Below are positions 1 to 10,114 of a stretch of 64,000 bases of DNA, in pieces. The translations under genes and the position numbers were made by a program. Below the pieces are notes generated by a model. That model saw nothing but the letters and a program-made list of their open reading frames with translations. It was not told where the DNA came from and did not search any database. The first letter of the stretch is position 1, and every line of letters begins with the position of its first letter. Source of the stretch: Candidatus Aalborgicola danicus (lineage in GTDB: Bacteria; Pseudomonadota; Gammaproteobacteria; Burkholderiales; Burkholderiaceae_C); NCBI GenBank assembly GCA_016703945.1, contig JADJBC010000059.1, forward strand, positions 124,001-188,000. Direction: 5' to 3'.

Positions 1-142
1 CAACGGCTTCGCTGTCCGTGCTGACATATCCAAGTTCTTGTTGAACAATGGCCAAACACGCCATCACTGCGGACTGTTTTTGATCTGCCGGGTATTTGGC
101 AACTTCGCGAGCGAAGCGCAATTTGGATTCTTCGGAAATCAT
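1..142 (-). CDS. nuoE: NADH-quinone oxidoreductase subunit E (partial)
   Basis: This is the amino-terminal 47 codons of the 24-kDa [2Fe-2S] subunit of complex I; the rest lies beyond the left edge. The ATG at 142 overlaps the nuoD stop codon (ATGA), as expected for the next gene in the nuoABCDE order. The visible protein begins [20 protein letters not shown] and continues into a helical region with [18 protein letters not shown], typical of NuoE. The cluster-binding cysteines are outside the window, so the identity rests on the N-terminal sequence and the gene order. Confidence 0.9.
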   Translation of the reverse strand, partial: MISEESKLRFAREVAKYPADQKQSAVMACLAIVQQELGYVSTDSEAV

Positions 143-1392
143 CGATCCACTTCCCCAAACACAATATCCATGGTGCCAATAATTGACACGGCGTCCGCGA
201 TCATGTGACCCTTGCCCATCTCATCCAGCGCCGCCAAATGGACGAACGCTGGAGGACGAATTTTCATGCGATAGGGTTTGTTGGCACCGTCGCTGACCAT
301 GTAAATGCCAAATTCACCCTTTGGATGTTCGATGGCCGCGTAAGCCTCTCCCTGTGGGACGGCAAATCCTTCAGTGAACAACTTGAAGTGATGGATCAGA
401 TCTTCCATATTGGTCTTCATCGACTGGCGATCAGGTGGCCCAATTTTGTGGTTATCCGTGATCACCGGACCGGGGTTCACCCTCAACCAGTCGACGCACT
501 GTTTAACGATGCGGTTGGACTGCTTCATTTCTTCCATCCGCACCAAGTAACGATCGTAGGTGTCACCTGTCTTGCCCACCGGGATATCAAAATCCAATCT
601 GTCGTAGACCTCGTAAGGTTGCTTTTTTCGCAAATCCCAAGCAACGCCCGAGCCGCGCAACATCGGGCCCGTGAATCCGAGATTCAGCGCGCGCTCCGGC
701 GTAACCACACCAATCCCCACGGTGCGCTGCTTCCAGATACGGTTGTCCGTCAGCAGCGTGTGGTACTCAGAAAGAAAGGCCGGGAACCGCTGCGTAAAGT
801 CGTCGATGAAATCCAGCAAGCTACCGCCCCGGTTTCGGTTCAGGCCTTCGGTTGATTTCGCACTGCGAATCTTGTTCGACTGGTGACGCGGCATCGAATC
901 AGGGAGATCACGGTAGACACCACCAGGTCGGAAGTACGCAGCGTGCATGCGAGCGCCACTCACCGCTTCATACATGTCCAGCAAGTCTTCGCGTTCACGA
1001 AACGCATAGAGCATGACAGTCATGGCACCACAGTCAATTGCGTGCGCTCCAACCCACAACAAATGATTCAGCAAGCGCGTTATTTCCGAATACATGACCC
1101 GGATGTATTTGGCGCGTAACGGAACCTCTAATCCGAGCATCTTCTCCAACACAAGACAGTATGCATTTTCATTGCACATCATTGACATGTAGTCAAGACG
1201 ATCCATGTAAGGCAAGGCCTGAAGATATGTCTTACTCTCAGCCAACTTCTCGGTGGCGCGATGCAGCAACCCAATGTGCGGATCCGCGCGTTGAATGACC
1301 TCGCCATCAAGTTCAAGCACCAGCCGCAAAACGCCGTGCGCGGCCGGATGCTGAGGTCCAAAATTGAGGGTGTAGTTCTTTATTTCAGCCAT
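139..1392 (-). CDS. nuoD: NADH-quinone oxidoreductase subunit D
   Basis: NuoD (49-kDa subunit) is part of the peripheral arm of complex I and forms the quinone site together with NuoB. The 417-residue protein has the family length. It carries the N-terminal signature [15 protein letters not shown] and a central [16 protein letters not shown] motif, and it ends in FGEVDR, the usual NuoD C-terminus. It lies 12 bp downstream of nuoC and overlaps nuoE by 4 bp, so it is co-transcribed in the nuo operon. Confidence 0.98.
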   Translation of the reverse strand: MAEIKNYTLNFGPQHPAAHGVLRLVLELDGEVIQRADPHIGLLHRATEKLAESKTYLQALPYMDRLDYMSMMCNENAYCLVLEKMLGLEVPLRAKYIRVMYSEITRLLNHLLWVGAHAIDCGAMTVMLYAFREREDLLDMYEAVSGARMHAAYFRPGGVYRDLPDSMPRHQSNKIRSAKSTEGLNRNRGGSLLDFIDDFTQRFPAFLSEYHTLLTDNRIWKQRTVGIGVVTPERALNLGFTGPMLRGSGVAWDLRKKQPYEVYDRLDFDIPVGKTGDTYDRYLVRMEEMKQSNRIVKQCVDWLRVNPGPVITDNHKIGPPDRQSMKTNMEDLIHHFKLFTEGFAVPQGEAYAAIEHPKGEFGIYMVSDGANKPYRMKIRPPAFVHLAALDEMGKGHMIADAVSIIGTMDIVFGEVDR

Positions 1393-1404
1393 GCATCAAT
1401 CTGC

Positions 1405-2013
1405 TTACTGCAGGCCTCCATAGTTTTCTTCACGAATAATGCGTGGAACGTTCTCACGCGGCTCGATGGTGACGGGTTGGTACACAACGCGACCCAGTTT
1501 TTCGTCATATCGCATCTCAACGTGACCGATACAAGGAAAATCCTTGCGAAACGGATGCCCGATAAAACCGTAATCCGTCAAAATCCGGCGCAGATCTGAG
1601 TGTCCATCAAAGACGATGCCGAAGAGGTCGAATGCTTCGCGTTCAAACCAATTAGCACCACTCCAGATGTCAGTCACTGTGGGGAGAATGGGCGCGAAAT
1701 CGTCGGACGCAAACACTTTCAACCGCAAGCGCTGATTCAAACTCACCGAAAGCAAGTGGACCACCACGCAAAACCGCAATCCATCAGGCGTACCACCCGG
1801 GAATTCGGAATAATCCACTCCGCACAAGTCGACCAATTGCTCGAACTGGCAGCCGGGCGCATCCCGTAAAGCCTGCGAAACGGCATGGTAATTGTCTGTT
1901 GCAACATGGACGGTCACCTCGCCCCAATGGATCGAAATGCTTTTGATTTTGTCACCAAGGGCATTCACCACCGCGTCGCGAGTGGCTTCGGGCAGAACAG
2001 AAACTAGGGTCAT
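1405..2013 (-). CDS. nuoC: NADH-quinone oxidoreductase subunit C
   Basis: NuoC is the 30-kDa subunit of the complex I peripheral arm and packs against NuoD and NuoB. The 202-residue protein carries the family signature [19 protein letters not shown], then [19 protein letters not shown]. It is a separate NuoC, not the fused NuoCD of enterobacteria. It sits 10 bp after nuoB and 12 bp before nuoD in a tightly packed operon. Confidence 0.97.
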   Translation of the reverse strand: MTLVSVLPEATRDAVVNALGDKIKSISIHWGEVTVHVATDNYHAVSQALRDAPGCQFEQLVDLCGVDYSEFPGGTPDGLRFCVVVHLLSVSLNQRLRLKVFASDDFAPILPTVTDIWSGANWFEREAFDLFGIVFDGHSDLRRILTDYGFIGHPFRKDFPCIGHVEMRYDEKLGRVVYQPVTIEPRENVPRIIREENYGGLQ

Positions 2014-2023
2014 GCGTAATTCC

Positions 2024-2503
2024 TCACGCGCGCGCGATGGTTTGCGTACGACGGATCTTCTGCTGCAATTGCAGGATTCCGTAAATCAACGCCTCTGCCG
2101 TGGGAGGGCAACCCGGCACATACACATCAACCGGTACAACGCGATCACAGCCTCGAACCACGGCATAACTGTAGTGGTAATAGCCACCGCCGTTAGCGCA
2201 AGATCCCATACTGAGAACCCAGCGGGGTTCGGCCATCTGATCGTAAACTTTGCGAAAGGCTGGTGCCATTTTGTTCGTCAACGTACCCGCCACAATGATC
2301 AAATCAGACTGACGTGGGCTCGGTCGAAACACCTCGGCACCAAACCGGCTGATGTCATACCGCGCTGCCGCCGCATGCATCATTTCAACGGCACAGCAAG
2401 CAAGCCCAAAGGTCATTGGCCAAACCGAACCGGTCTTGGCCCAGTTCACCACAGCATCGTAGCTTGTGGTGACAAAGCCCTCTCTAAAAACGCCTTCGAT
2501 CAT
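2024..2503 (-). CDS. nuoB: NADH-quinone oxidoreductase subunit B
   Basis: NuoB (PSST subunit) carries the terminal [4Fe-4S] cluster N2, which passes electrons to quinone. The 159-residue protein contains the tandem cysteines in [10 protein letters not shown], the third cysteine in [21 protein letters not shown] (shown here in part by [10 protein letters not shown]) and the fourth in [12 protein letters not shown], so all four ligands are present. It starts 4 bp after the nuoA stop, which points to translational coupling. Confidence 0.98.
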   Translation of the reverse strand: MIEGVFREGFVTTSYDAVVNWAKTGSVWPMTFGLACCAVEMMHAAAARYDISRFGAEVFRPSPRQSDLIIVAGTLTNKMAPAFRKVYDQMAEPRWVLSMGSCANGGGYYHYSYAVVRGCDRVVPVDVYVPGCPPTAEALIYGILQLQQKIRRTQTIARA

Positions 2504-2507
2504 CGCA

Positions 2508-2867
2508 TTACTCCCAGTCCAGAGCGCCTTTTATCCACGCATAAACAAAGCCGATGGTCAAAATGGTTACAAACTCCAGGCCCACCAAATAGCCAAAAAG
2601 ACCCAACTCTTTAAGCGACACCGCCCATGGAAACAGCAGCGCCGTTTCCAGGTCAAACAAAATAAAGAGAATGGCTATTAGGTAATACCGCACATCGAAC
2701 TGCATGCGCGCGTCACCGAAGGCTTCAAAGCCGCATTCATAAGGGGAGTTTTTCGCCGCATCAGGGCGATTTGGGCCTAAAACGTACCCTATGACCTGGG
2801 GCGCAACCCCCGTCACAATGCCAATCAACATGAACAAAAGAACAGGAAGATACTGATCAAGGTTCAT
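2508..2867 (-). CDS. nuoA: NADH-quinone oxidoreductase subunit A
   Basis: NuoA is a small membrane subunit at the junction of the two arms of complex I. The 119-residue protein has three hydrophobic segments. It contains the loop motif [13 protein letters not shown] with the conserved cysteine, and [18 protein letters not shown] before the third segment. It is the first nuo gene on this strand; the operon presumably starts in the 67 bp between it and the upstream tRNA gene. Confidence 0.97.
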   Translation of the reverse strand: MNLDQYLPVLLFMLIGIVTGVAPQVIGYVLGPNRPDAAKNSPYECGFEAFGDARMQFDVRYYLIAILFILFDLETALLFPWAVSLKELGLFGYLVGLEFVTILTIGFVYAWIKGALDWE

Positions 2868-2934
2868 ATTGGCACTCTAAAAAACAATTTACTGTCGCCT
2901 CTCGAACAGATATCCGAGACTCGAAAAAATCTTA

Positions 2935-3019
2935 TGGTGCCGTCGGCGAGACTCGAACTCGCACAGCTCTCGCCACTACCCCCTCAAGATAGCGTGTCTA
3001 CCAATTTCACCACGACGGC
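2935..3019 (-). tRNA. tRNA-Leu (GAG anticodon)
   Basis: Read on the minus strand, this folds as a tRNA. The acceptor arms are GCCGTCG and CGACGGC with discriminator A, and a 3' CCA is encoded. The D-arm region GGTGAAATTGGTAGACACG is typical of tRNA-Leu. The anticodon loop contains CTTGAGG, giving anticodon GAG. A long variable arm (GTGGCGAGAGCTGT) confirms a class II tRNA, and the T loop is GTTCGAGTC. It lies between secG and nuoA. Confidence 0.97.
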
Positions 3020-3137
3020 GGCTCTGTTTGTCTGAATTGCATGAGGAACCTGGGGGTATTTTGCTTTTCAAACGAGACTAGAGTTTACCCTGAATTTGCC
3101 CCTCTTTCCCCGGGGACAAGGCAATTAAAGTAGCAGA

Positions 3138-3500
3138 TTACTTGGCAGGAATTTGTCCCACGCCGGATGCGGCAACGGTTGGTACTGAAGCAGCTTCAGA
3201 GACCAAAGGCGCTGCCGATGAAGCCCCTTCCAGCACGCTACCTGAGCTGGCAGGGCGCAGATTACCAAAATACGCCAACGCCAACGTGCAAACAAAAAAC
3301 ACAGTGGCCAGGACAGCCGTAGTCCGGGACAAAAAGTTGGCACTGCCACTGGCACCAAACAAGCTCCCAGAACCGCCGCTGCCAAAGGCCGCGCCCATAT
3401 CCGCACCTTTGCCATGCTGCACCAGAATCAGACCAATCATGGCCAAGGCCGACAGCATTTGTACCGTCAAAAGAATCGTCAACACAATATTCATTCTCAA
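3138..3500 (-). CDS. secG: Preprotein translocase subunit SecG
   Basis: SecG is the small accessory membrane subunit of the SecYEG channel. The 120-residue protein has a first membrane helix (IVLTILLTVQMLSALAMIGL), the conserved VQHGKGADMGAAFGSG loop with GSLFGASGS, and a second membrane helix around residues 56-76. It ends in a low-complexity Ala/Ser/Val tail, as in many proteobacterial SecG proteins. It is followed by tRNA-Leu and nuo, and preceded by tpiA 38 bp upstream. Confidence 0.96.
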   Translation of the reverse strand: MRMNIVLTILLTVQMLSALAMIGLILVQHGKGADMGAAFGSGGSGSLFGASGSANFLSRTTAVLATVFFVCTLALAYFGNLRPASSGSVLEGASSAAPLVSEAASVPTVAASGVGQIPAK

Positions 3501-3538
3501 CTCCTAAAAAGCTAACTAACTGCGGGCACTGAACACAA

Positions 3539-4282
3539 TCAGTGTGCAGCCGCGATGATGGATAAAAAGTCCGCAGGCTTCAGGGACGCCCCCCCAACCA
3601 GTCCGCCGTCGATATCTGGCTGCGACAACAATTGGGCGGCATTCGCTGCATTCATGCTGCCGCCATACAAGATGAGCACACGGTCGGCTTTTGGCGTAGC
3701 GGCACGCAGTTGTGCACGCAATACCGCATGCACTTGCTGCGCCTCCTCCGGGCTGGCTGTCTTTCCAGTGCCAATCGCCCAGACCGGCTCATAGGCGACG
3801 ACGATTTCGCTGATGCAATGCCCATTGGTATGCACAACGGCAGCCAACTGGCGCTTGACAACTTCCTCGGTGCGTCCAGTCTCACGCTCAGCCAGTGTTT
3901 CACCAACACACACAATCGGCGTCACGCCGGCTGCAAGCGCCCGCTGCGCCTTATCAGCCACGACCGCGTCGGTTTCACCGTGATACTGACGCCGCTCCGA
4001 GTGGCCTACCAGGCAATAACGCACGCCAAAATCGCGCAGCATGCCCGCTGACACCTCACCGGTATAGGCCCCGGATTCATGCACCGATACATCCTGAGCG
4101 CCCACATCGATGCCCGTACCCGACACCAGGCCCCGGACCTGCGCCAAATAAGGTGACGGCACGCACACAGCGATCTGACACTGCGCACTGCCAACACCCG
4201 CAGCCAACGCATTGACTAGCGCTTCGTTGGTAACCAAGGATCCGTTCATTTTCCAATTGCCTGCAATCAGTTGCTTTTTCAT
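3539..4282 (-). CDS. tpiA: Triosephosphate isomerase
   Basis: Interconverts dihydroxyacetone phosphate and glyceraldehyde 3-phosphate in glycolysis and gluconeogenesis. The 247-residue protein begins MKKQLIAGNWKMNGS with the active-site Asn and Lys. The catalytic His is in CLVGHSERRQ, the catalytic Glu in VVAYEPVWAIGTGK, and the phosphate-binding loop is ILYGGSMNAAN. I chose the ATG at 4282, which overlaps the qor stop (ATGA). An in-frame ATG at 4297 would add five residues inside qor and is less likely. Confidence 0.97.
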   Translation of the reverse strand: MKKQLIAGNWKMNGSLVTNEALVNALAAGVGSAQCQIAVCVPSPYLAQVRGLVSGTGIDVGAQDVSVHESGAYTGEVSAGMLRDFGVRYCLVGHSERRQYHGETDAVVADKAQRALAAGVTPIVCVGETLAERETGRTEEVVKRQLAAVVHTNGHCISEIVVAYEPVWAIGTGKTASPEEAQQVHAVLRAQLRAATPKADRVLILYGGSMNAANAAQLLSQPDIDGGLVGGASLKPADFLSIIAAAH

Positions 4283-5301
4283 GCTTGCACTCCCCAAGTC
4301 AAAACAATCTTGCCAACGTGCTGGTTGGATTCCATCAAGGCATGGGCCTGCGACGCGCCGCTACCACTGGCTTGGCTGGCATCAACCGCAGGGAACACGC
4401 TGTGCACCACCGGCTTGACACGTCCCGCAGCCAGCAAAGGCCACACCTGTTGCAAACAGGCCTTGGCAATGGCGGCCTTGAAGGCCACCGGGCGCGCACG
4501 CAAGGTCGAGCCGGTGATGGTCAAACGTTTGCGCATGACCAGCGCGGCATTGAACTCCGCCTGCACACCGCCCTGCACGGCGATGATGACCAAACGGCCA
4601 TCTTCAGCCAGGCACTGCACCTCCTTGGCGACATAGCTACCCGCCACCATGTCCAGCACCACATCCACACCACGACCGTCGGTCAGGCGCAAGGCCTCGA
4701 CCTGGAAGTCTTGGGTTTTGTAGTTGATGGCATGGTCGGCACCCAACGCCAGACAAGCAGCACATTTCTCGTCGCTGCCAGCCGTGGTAATCACTTTGGC
4801 ACCCAAGGCCTTGGCAATCTGGATGGCCGTAACGCCAATGCCACTGGTGCCGCCCTGCACCAACAGGGTTTCGCCACTTTGCAAACCGCCGCGGTCAAAC
4901 ACATTGCTCCAGACGGTGAAAAACGTCTCGGGCAATGAAGCCGCTTCGACATCGCTCAAGCCTTTGGGAACCGGCAAGCATTGGCCGATGGGCGCCACGC
5001 AGTATTCCGCGTAACCACCACCCGCCACCAGCGCGCACACGCGGTCGCCCACGTTCAGCCCGGCTTGTGCCATGGCCTGGGCGTCGCCACCTTCGATAAC
5101 CCCGGCCACTTCCAGCCCGGGAATATCGGAGGCACCGGCCGGCGCCGGGTACATGCCCGCTCGCTGCAGCACATCGGGGCGATTGATGCCACTGGCGCCC
5201 ACGCGGATCAGCACTTCGCCCGCGCCCGCAACGGGCACAGGACGATCCGCCAGACGCAAAACGTCGGGCCCGCCAAAGGATGAAATTTCAATAACGTTCA
5301 T
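4279..5301 (-). CDS. NAD(P)H:quinone oxidoreductase, zeta-crystallin/Qor type
   Basis: A 340-residue medium-chain dehydrogenase/reductase of the quinone oxidoreductase (PIG3-like) branch. It has the N-terminal GroES-like fold (SGINRPDVLQRAGMYPAP) and a Rossmann segment with LVQGGTSGIGVTAIQIAKALG. The catalytic zinc ligands of alcohol dehydrogenases are absent, as expected for the quinone reductases. It overlaps tpiA by 4 bp and is probably co-transcribed with tpiA-secG. The physiological substrate cannot be read from the sequence. Confidence 0.88.
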   Translation of the reverse strand: MNVIEISSFGGPDVLRLADRPVPVAGAGEVLIRVGASGINRPDVLQRAGMYPAPAGASDIPGLEVAGVIEGGDAQAMAQAGLNVGDRVCALVAGGGYAEYCVAPIGQCLPVPKGLSDVEAASLPETFFTVWSNVFDRGGLQSGETLLVQGGTSGIGVTAIQIAKALGAKVITTAGSDEKCAACLALGADHAINYKTQDFQVEALRLTDGRGVDVVLDMVAGSYVAKEVQCLAEDGRLVIIAVQGGVQAEFNAALVMRKRLTITGSTLRARPVAFKAAIAKACLQQVWPLLAAGRVKPVVHSVFPAVDASQASGSGASQAHALMESNQHVGKIVLTWGVQA

Positions 5302-5313
5302 AGCAAAATCAAC

Positions 5314-5361
5314 CGATAGCCCTCGTCATTGCTGAACATAGAGCTATCAAATTGCTAGCAA
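5314..5361 (+). repeat. Dispersed ~50-bp repeat (family A), copy 1
   Basis: Intergenic copy between qor and pnp. It has the family pattern: a left block GATAGCCCTCGT, a variable middle, then AGAGCTATCAAATTGCTAGC. The right block is a short imperfect inverted repeat (GCTAT..ATAGC type). The other clear copies are at 14964, 27688, 34666, 37745, 41527, 47482 and 51911. Confidence 0.6.
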
Positions 5362-5371
5362 TACGACCTTA

Positions 5372-7489
5372 TCAACCCTGGTCAGACGACTGTGCCGGAC
5401 GGTCCAGCAAAGCCTTCATGGACAGCTTGATGCGGCCCTTTTCGTCGGTTTCCATGACCTTGACCTTGATGATCTGGCCTTCGGTCAGGTAGTCGGAAAC
5501 CTTCTCCACACGTTCATGGGCGATCTGGCTGATGTGCAACAGGCCATCCTTGCCGGGCAACAGATTGACCAGTGCGCCGAAGTCCAGAATCTTGGTGATG
5601 GGGCCTTCGTAGACCTTGCCGATTTCCACTTCCGCGGTGATCTGCTCGATACGGCGCTTGGCTTCTTCGGCCTTGGCGGGATCGGCCGAGGCGATGGTGA
5701 TGGTGCCATCTTCGTCGATGTTGATCTGCGTGCCGGTTTCTTCGGTCAGCGCACGGATCACGGAGCCGCCCTTGCCGATCACGTCACGGATCTTCTCGGG
5801 GTTGATCTTCATCGTGAACAGACGGGGTGCGAAGTTGGACACTTCGGTCTTGGCCTCGGACATCGCTTCTTGCATCTTGCCCAGGATGTGCATGCGCGCT
5901 TCCTTGGCCTGGGCCAATGCGACTTGCATGATTTCCTTGGTGATGCCCTGGATCTTGATGTCCATCTGCAGTGCGGTGATACCGTTGGTGGTACCGGCAA
6001 CCTTGAAGTCCATGTCACCCAGGTGGTCTTCGTCACCCAGGATGTCGGTCAACACCGCAAAGCGGTTGTCTTCCTTGATCAGGCCCATGGCGATACCGGC
6101 CACGTGGGCTTTCATGGGCACGCCAGCGTCCATCAGCGACAGGCAGCCGCCGCAGACCGAAGCCATCGACGACGAGCCATTGGACTCGGTGATTTCCGAC
6201 ACCACACGCATGGTGTAGGGGAACTCTTCCTTGGTCGGCAAGCAAGCCACCAGGGCGCGCTTGGCCAGACGGCCGTGACCGATTTCGCGGCGCTTGGGCG
6301 TGCCCACGCGACCGGTTTCGCCAGTGGCGAACGGAGGCATGTTGTAGTGCAGCATGAAACGGTCTTCGTAGTCGCCGCTCAAGGCGTCGATACGTTGGGC
6401 ATCGCGCTCGGTACCGAGCGTCGTCACGACCAAAGCCTGGGTTTCACCGCGGGTGAACAGGGCCGAGCCATGGGTACGGGGCAGCACGCCGTTGCGGATT
6501 TCGATGGCGCGCACGGTGCGTGTGTCGCGGCCGTCGATGCGGGGCTCGCCTGCCAGAATCTGACCGCGAACGATCTTGGCTTCGATTTCAAACAACAGGC
6601 CTTCGATGGCCACGCTGTCAAACGCAGCGCCGTCGGCCTTCAAGGCAGCCATGACTTCGGAGTAGGCAGCGCGGCAGGCTTGTGTACGGGCTTGCTTGTT
6701 GCGGATTTGGTAAGCGGCTTCCAGCTTGGCTTTGGCCAGGCCGTCGATCTTGGCGATCAGGGCTTCGTCCTTGGCGGGGGCTTTCCAGTCCCACACTGGC
6801 TTGCCAGCGTCACGCACGAGTTCGTGGATGGCGTTGATGGCGATATTGCCTTGCTCGTGGCCATAGACCACGGCGCCCAACATGATTTCTTCGGACAGTT
6901 GCTGGGCTTCGGATTCCACCATCAGCACAGCCGCCTCGGTACCGGCAACAACCAGATCCAGGATGGAATCTTTGCGCTGGGTCTGGCCAGGGTTCAACAC
7001 GTATTCACCGTTGACATAACCCACGCGGGCGGCACCAATGGGGCCATTGAACGGAACACCGCTGATGGACAACGCAGCGCTGACAGCGATCAAGGCTGCA
7101 ATATCAGCATCCACTTCGGGGTTCAGCGACACGGTGTGCACGACCACGTGCACTTCGTTGAAGAAGCCTTCTGGGAACAGCGGACGAATCGGACGGTCGA
7201 TCAGGCGGCTGGTCAGCGTCTCGAATTCGCTGGGGCGGCCTTCGCGCTTGAAGAAGCTGCCGGGGATCTTGCCGGCGGCGTAGGCTTTTTCCAGGTAGTC
7301 AACGGTCAAGGGGAAGAAGTCCTGGCCGGCCTTGCCTTCGGTCTTGGCAACGACGGTGGCCAGCACCACGGTGCCGTCCATGTCCAGCAACACGGCGCCG
7401 GTGGATTGACGGGCGATTTCGCCGGTTTCCATCGTGACGGTGTGCTGGCCCCATTGGAAGGTCTTGGTGACTTTGTTGAAAATGCTCAT
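5372..7489 (-). CDS. pnp: Polyribonucleotide nucleotidyltransferase
   Basis: PNPase is a phosphorolytic 3'-5' exoribonuclease of the RNA degradosome. The 705-residue protein starts [18 protein letters not shown] at 7489, preceded by AGGAGA; an in-frame ATG at 7537 has no such site. It has two RNase PH-like domains; the second contains [16 protein letters not shown] and [13 protein letters not shown] domain ([14 protein letters not shown], about residue 565) and a C-terminal S1 domain ([13 protein letters not shown], about residue 645) follow. It lies downstream of rpsO, as in many bacteria, with an intrinsic terminator between them. Confidence 0.98.
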   Translation of the reverse strand: MSIFNKVTKTFQWGQHTVTMETGEIARQSTGAVLLDMDGTVVLATVVAKTEGKAGQDFFPLTVDYLEKAYAAGKIPGSFFKREGRPSEFETLTSRLIDRPIRPLFPEGFFNEVHVVVHTVSLNPEVDADIAALIAVSAALSISGVPFNGPIGAARVGYVNGEYVLNPGQTQRKDSILDLVVAGTEAAVLMVESEAQQLSEEIMLGAVVYGHEQGNIAINAIHELVRDAGKPVWDWKAPAKDEALIAKIDGLAKAKLEAAYQIRNKQARTQACRAAYSEVMAALKADGAAFDSVAIEGLLFEIEAKIVRGQILAGEPRIDGRDTRTVRAIEIRNGVLPRTHGSALFTRGETQALVVTTLGTERDAQRIDALSGDYEDRFMLHYNMPPFATGETGRVGTPKRREIGHGRLAKRALVACLPTKEEFPYTMRVVSEITESNGSSSMASVCGGCLSLMDAGVPMKAHVAGIAMGLIKEDNRFAVLTDILGDEDHLGDMDFKVAGTTNGITALQMDIKIQGITKEIMQVALAQAKEARMHILGKMQEAMSEAKTEVSNFAPRLFTMKINPEKIRDVIGKGGSVIRALTEETGTQINIDEDGTITIASADPAKAEEAKRRIEQITAEVEIGKVYEGPITKILDFGALVNLLPGKDGLLHISQIAHERVEKVSDYLTEGQIIKVKVMETDEKGRIKLSMKALLDRPAQSSDQG

Positions 7490-7664
7490 TGTTCTATCTC
7501 CTGTGATTGCGGGAATCCGCTGGCAGGTAAAGGCCACCTGCCAAGCCCGGAGGCAACAACTCAGAACACGATGCCATTCCAGAGAAACTCAAGGACCGGT
7601 TCAAAAGAACCGTCAATTTCCGTGGAATGACACAGCTTCGCTCTGTTTTTGCCGTCTCCGAAGT

Positions 7665-7700
7665 AAAAAACGCCTGAGCTAGTGAACTAACTCAGGCGTC
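7665..7700 (-). terminator. Intrinsic terminator after rpsO
   Basis: On the minus strand the sequence forms a stem of about 13 bp, ACGCCTGAG/CTCAGGCGT extended by TTAG/CTAG with one G-U pair. The loop is TTCA and a run of six T follows. It lies 19 bp after the rpsO stop and ahead of pnp, so it should end or attenuate rpsO transcripts. Read-through to pnp is possible. Confidence 0.9.
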
Positions 7701-7718
7701 TGTCATTCAGTGCAAGGC

Positions 7719-7985
7719 TTACTTGCGCAGACCCAGCTTGGCGATCAGCGCGACGTAACGGTCGTGGTCTACGCGGTTCAGGTAGGCCAGCAAGCTCTTG
7801 CGGGTGTTGACCATGCGCACCAGGCCGCGGCGACCGTGGTGGTCCTTGGCATGGGTCTTGAAGTGGGGCATGAGTTCGTTGATACGGGCGGTCAGCAGTG
7901 CGACTTGCACTTCTGGGCTGCCGGTATCGGATGGGCTGCGGGCGTTGTCTTTGACAACAGCGGCTTTGATGCTGGATGCAATCAT
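7719..7985 (-). CDS. rpsO: 30S ribosomal protein S15
   Basis: S15 is a primary 16S rRNA-binding protein of the small subunit. The 88-residue protein has the family length, with [20 protein letters not shown], the rRNA-binding segment [19 protein letters not shown] and the C-terminal [16 protein letters not shown]. It sits upstream of pnp with a strong terminator between. Confidence 0.98.
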   Translation of the reverse strand: MIASSIKAAVVKDNARSPSDTGSPEVQVALLTARINELMPHFKTHAKDHHGRRGLVRMVNTRKSLLAYLNRVDHDRYVALIAKLGLRK

Positions 7986-8154
7986 TTCTATTTCCTAAAT
8001 ATGGTTTTCAACTTGCGCCAGGTGCTGGAACTGCTCCTGGCGTGCGCCTTGCCGAATGCAAAGCCTATCGATTATAACCTGCCTCGCCCTGAAGCTGTGC
8101 AGTGACCCCAAGGGGATAGCCTGATGCGGCGGTTTGCACAGAGAATGATCTCTA

Positions 8155-9462
8155 TCAGGGCCGCTGCATCTTGCAGGAGGTCGGCAACTCTGCCGCGTCC
8201 GCTGCAAGGGTCTTGATGACCCGGAATCCATACCCGGAACCCTCCACGTCAAACTTGACCCCAGGGGTGCCTTGGCGGTCCATTAGGCCCACTACCAAGG
8301 GCTGCTGGAACTGGTGATCTACGGCCCGCATGGTTCCCGACTGCCCCGCCATGGATACCTGGGCGCGCTCCAACTGAAGCGCAATAGACGTCACGTCGAC
8401 AGCCGCTGCACCGCCCTGCTTGCTGGCAGCTTCAATCGCTTGCGTGAGGGCTTCGACCAGCAGTTGCATGCGCATGTGCACATAGTCGTCGGCTGCAAGC
8501 GGGAAACGCACTCTGAAGGAACGGTAGAACGCATCGCTACCCGCCGTTTGCACATTGGGCAACCAATCCGCCACAGCAACCACTTTGCCGATACCAGCTT
8601 CGCCAATGGCAGCGGGTGCACCCAGCGCGTTGCCATAAAACGTGTAAAACTTGCCATCAAAACCGACATCGCGTGCCGCCTTGATCAACAGACTCAGGTC
8701 ATTGCCCCAATTGCCGGTAATGACGGCTTGTGCGCCGCTGGCCTTGATCTTGGTGACATAGGGCAAAAAGTCTTTCACGCGCGCCATGGGGTGCAATTCT
8801 TCGCCCACAATTTCTACGTCTGGCCGCTGAACACTCAATTGACGGCGCGCCTCGCGCAACACCGACTGGCCAAAACTGTAGTCCTGACCAATCAGGTAGA
8901 CGCCCTTCAATGCCTTGTCTTCCTTGATGACATCCATCAAGGCCGCCATGCGCATATCGGCGTGGGCATCAAATCGAAAGTGCCAGAAACTGCACTTTTC
9001 ATTGGTCAATGTGGGGTCCACGGCCGAATAGTTCAGGAACAACACTTTGCGCGACGGGTCGCGTTCGTTGTGTTTGTTGATGGCATCGATCAAGGCTGCG
9101 GCATTGGCCGACGAGTTGCCTTGCAAAATGATGCGGGCACCGTTGTCAATGGCCGAACGCAGGGCCGACAAGGCCTCTTCATTCTGGCCCTTGCTGTCAT
9201 ACCGCTCCAACACTAGCATGGGGTTGCTGGCGGCCGTGCTGAACAGCTTCACTCCGCCACGCGCATTGACCCGCTCTACAGCCCATGCCAGATTGCGATA
9301 GACCGCCTCACCGGCGTTGGCATTGGGGCCGCTGAGGCCCTCAATCATGGCCAGCTTCACCGGTGGGACCGGTATCTGCGCTTGCACCAGCGTACTGACC
9401 AGCGGCAGCGCACATAGCGCCGTAGCGCAGGTTTTCAAGATCCAACGGAGAAGAATAAACAT
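8155..9462 (-). CDS. Periplasmic ligand-binding protein, branched-chain amino acid (Leu/Ile/Val) type
   Basis: A 435-residue secreted solute-binding protein of the Peripla_BP_6 family, which usually serves ABC importers for branched-chain amino acids, amides or urea. The start chosen at 9462 gives a signal peptide (FILLRWILKTCATALCALPL, cut near VQA). The mature protein begins with VKLAMIEGLSGPNANAGEAV, the usual first strand and helix, and GVYLIGQDYSFGQSVL is also family-typical. A longer upstream frame lacks a signal sequence and looks non-coding. No permease or ATPase genes adjoin it, so the ligand is unknown and it may work with a distant transporter. Confidence 0.85.
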   Translation of the reverse strand: MFILLRWILKTCATALCALPLVSTLVQAQIPVPPVKLAMIEGLSGPNANAGEAVYRNLAWAVERVNARGGVKLFSTAASNPMLVLERYDSKGQNEEALSALRSAIDNGARIILQGNSSANAAALIDAINKHNERDPSRKVLFLNYSAVDPTLTNEKCSFWHFRFDAHADMRMAALMDVIKEDKALKGVYLIGQDYSFGQSVLREARRQLSVQRPDVEIVGEELHPMARVKDFLPYVTKIKASGAQAVITGNWGNDLSLLIKAARDVGFDGKFYTFYGNALGAPAAIGEAGIGKVVAVADWLPNVQTAGSDAFYRSFRVRFPLAADDYVHMRMQLLVEALTQAIEAASKQGGAAAVDVTSIALQLERAQVSMAGQSGTMRAVDHQFQQPLVVGLMDRQGTPGVKFDVEGSGYGFRVIKTLAADAAELPTSCKMQRP

Positions 9463-9555
9463 GTGATTTTTTTCTTGAAATTTGCAAAAAGAGTCGCAGC
9501 TTCTGTCCATGCGGCGCTCGCTGTGAGAGCCGCGCAGTGTACTAGGAGATTCACC

Positions 9556-9936
9556 ATGTTTTTTGCCACCACCGCACAGCCCCAAATGCGTCGCCAAGCC
9601 TATGCCAACACCGGTCGAACCCTGGAGCGCTTTATGGACGATGCACTTCGCGCCTCGGCAAACAAGTCTTGCGCTTACACGCAGGACGAGACTGGGTTCA
9701 CCCTGAGCCTGGATATGCCCGGCATTGCAAAGGATCAACTGGCAATTTCTGTCGAAGGCACCGTGGTGCGTATCAGCAGCAAAGAAGGTGCCGCACGGCG
9801 CTATAACGCGGCCTACGAGCTACCACAGGACATCGACACGGCACAAAGCGAGGCCAAACTGGAAAACGGTGTGCTGACCCTGAAGCTGGCCAAGAAGGTG
9901 CCCGTGAGCAATGCCACGGAACTCACTATTCAGTAA
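9556..9936 (+). CDS. Small heat shock protein, Hsp20/alpha-crystallin family
   Basis: A 126-residue alpha-crystallin-domain chaperone that should hold unfolding proteins in oligomers. The start at 9556 follows AGGAGA. The core shows TGFTLSLDMPGIAKDQLAIS and ends with the typical AKLENGVLTLKLAKKVPV (the family's GVLxLxLPK strand). The N-terminal region is short. It is divergent from the binding-protein gene, with 93 bp between the starts. CTTGAAA at 9473 resembles a heat-shock -35 box, but no matching -10 was found. The poly-G tract begins 6 bp after the stop. Confidence 0.88.
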   Translation: MFFATTAQPQMRRQAYANTGRTLERFMDDALRASANKSCAYTQDETGFTLSLDMPGIAKDQLAISVEGTVVRISSKEGAARRYNAAYELPQDIDTAQSEAKLENGVLTLKLAKKVPVSNATELTIQ

Positions 9937-9942
9937 ACTGCA

Positions 9943-10114
9943 GGGGGGGGGGGGGGGGGGGGGAGAGAGGGGGGGGGTGGGGGGGGGGGGGGGGGGGGGG
10001 GGGGGAGGGGGGGGGGGGGGCGGGGGGGGGGGGGGGCGGGGGGGGGGGGGCAGGTGGGGCGGGGGGGCGGGGGGGGGGGGGGGGGCCGGGCGGGGGGGGG
10101 CGGGGGGGGGGGGG
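9943..10114. repeat. Near-pure poly-G tract (172 bp)
   Basis: About 156 of 172 bases on the plus strand are G, broken by scattered A, T and C. No other stretch in the window resembles it. The open frames across it (poly-Gly, and poly-Pro on the other strand) are composition artefacts. It lies between the Hsp20 stop and a strong GC-rich palindrome. It could be a true G-quadruplex-prone tract. Loss of sequencing signal at the adjacent hairpin, giving false G calls, seems more likely. Confidence 0.95.

Noticed and set aside
5516..7630. 704-codon open frame on the plus strand opposite pnp
   Set aside because: It is antisense to the whole of pnp, has a His/Gly/Val-rich composition typical of reversed GC-rich coding sequence, and shows no recognisable motif.
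9473..9520. Heat-shock (sigma-32) promoter for the Hsp20 gene
   Set aside because: CTTGAAA fits a -35 box, but no CCCCAT-like -10 lies 13-17 bp downstream.
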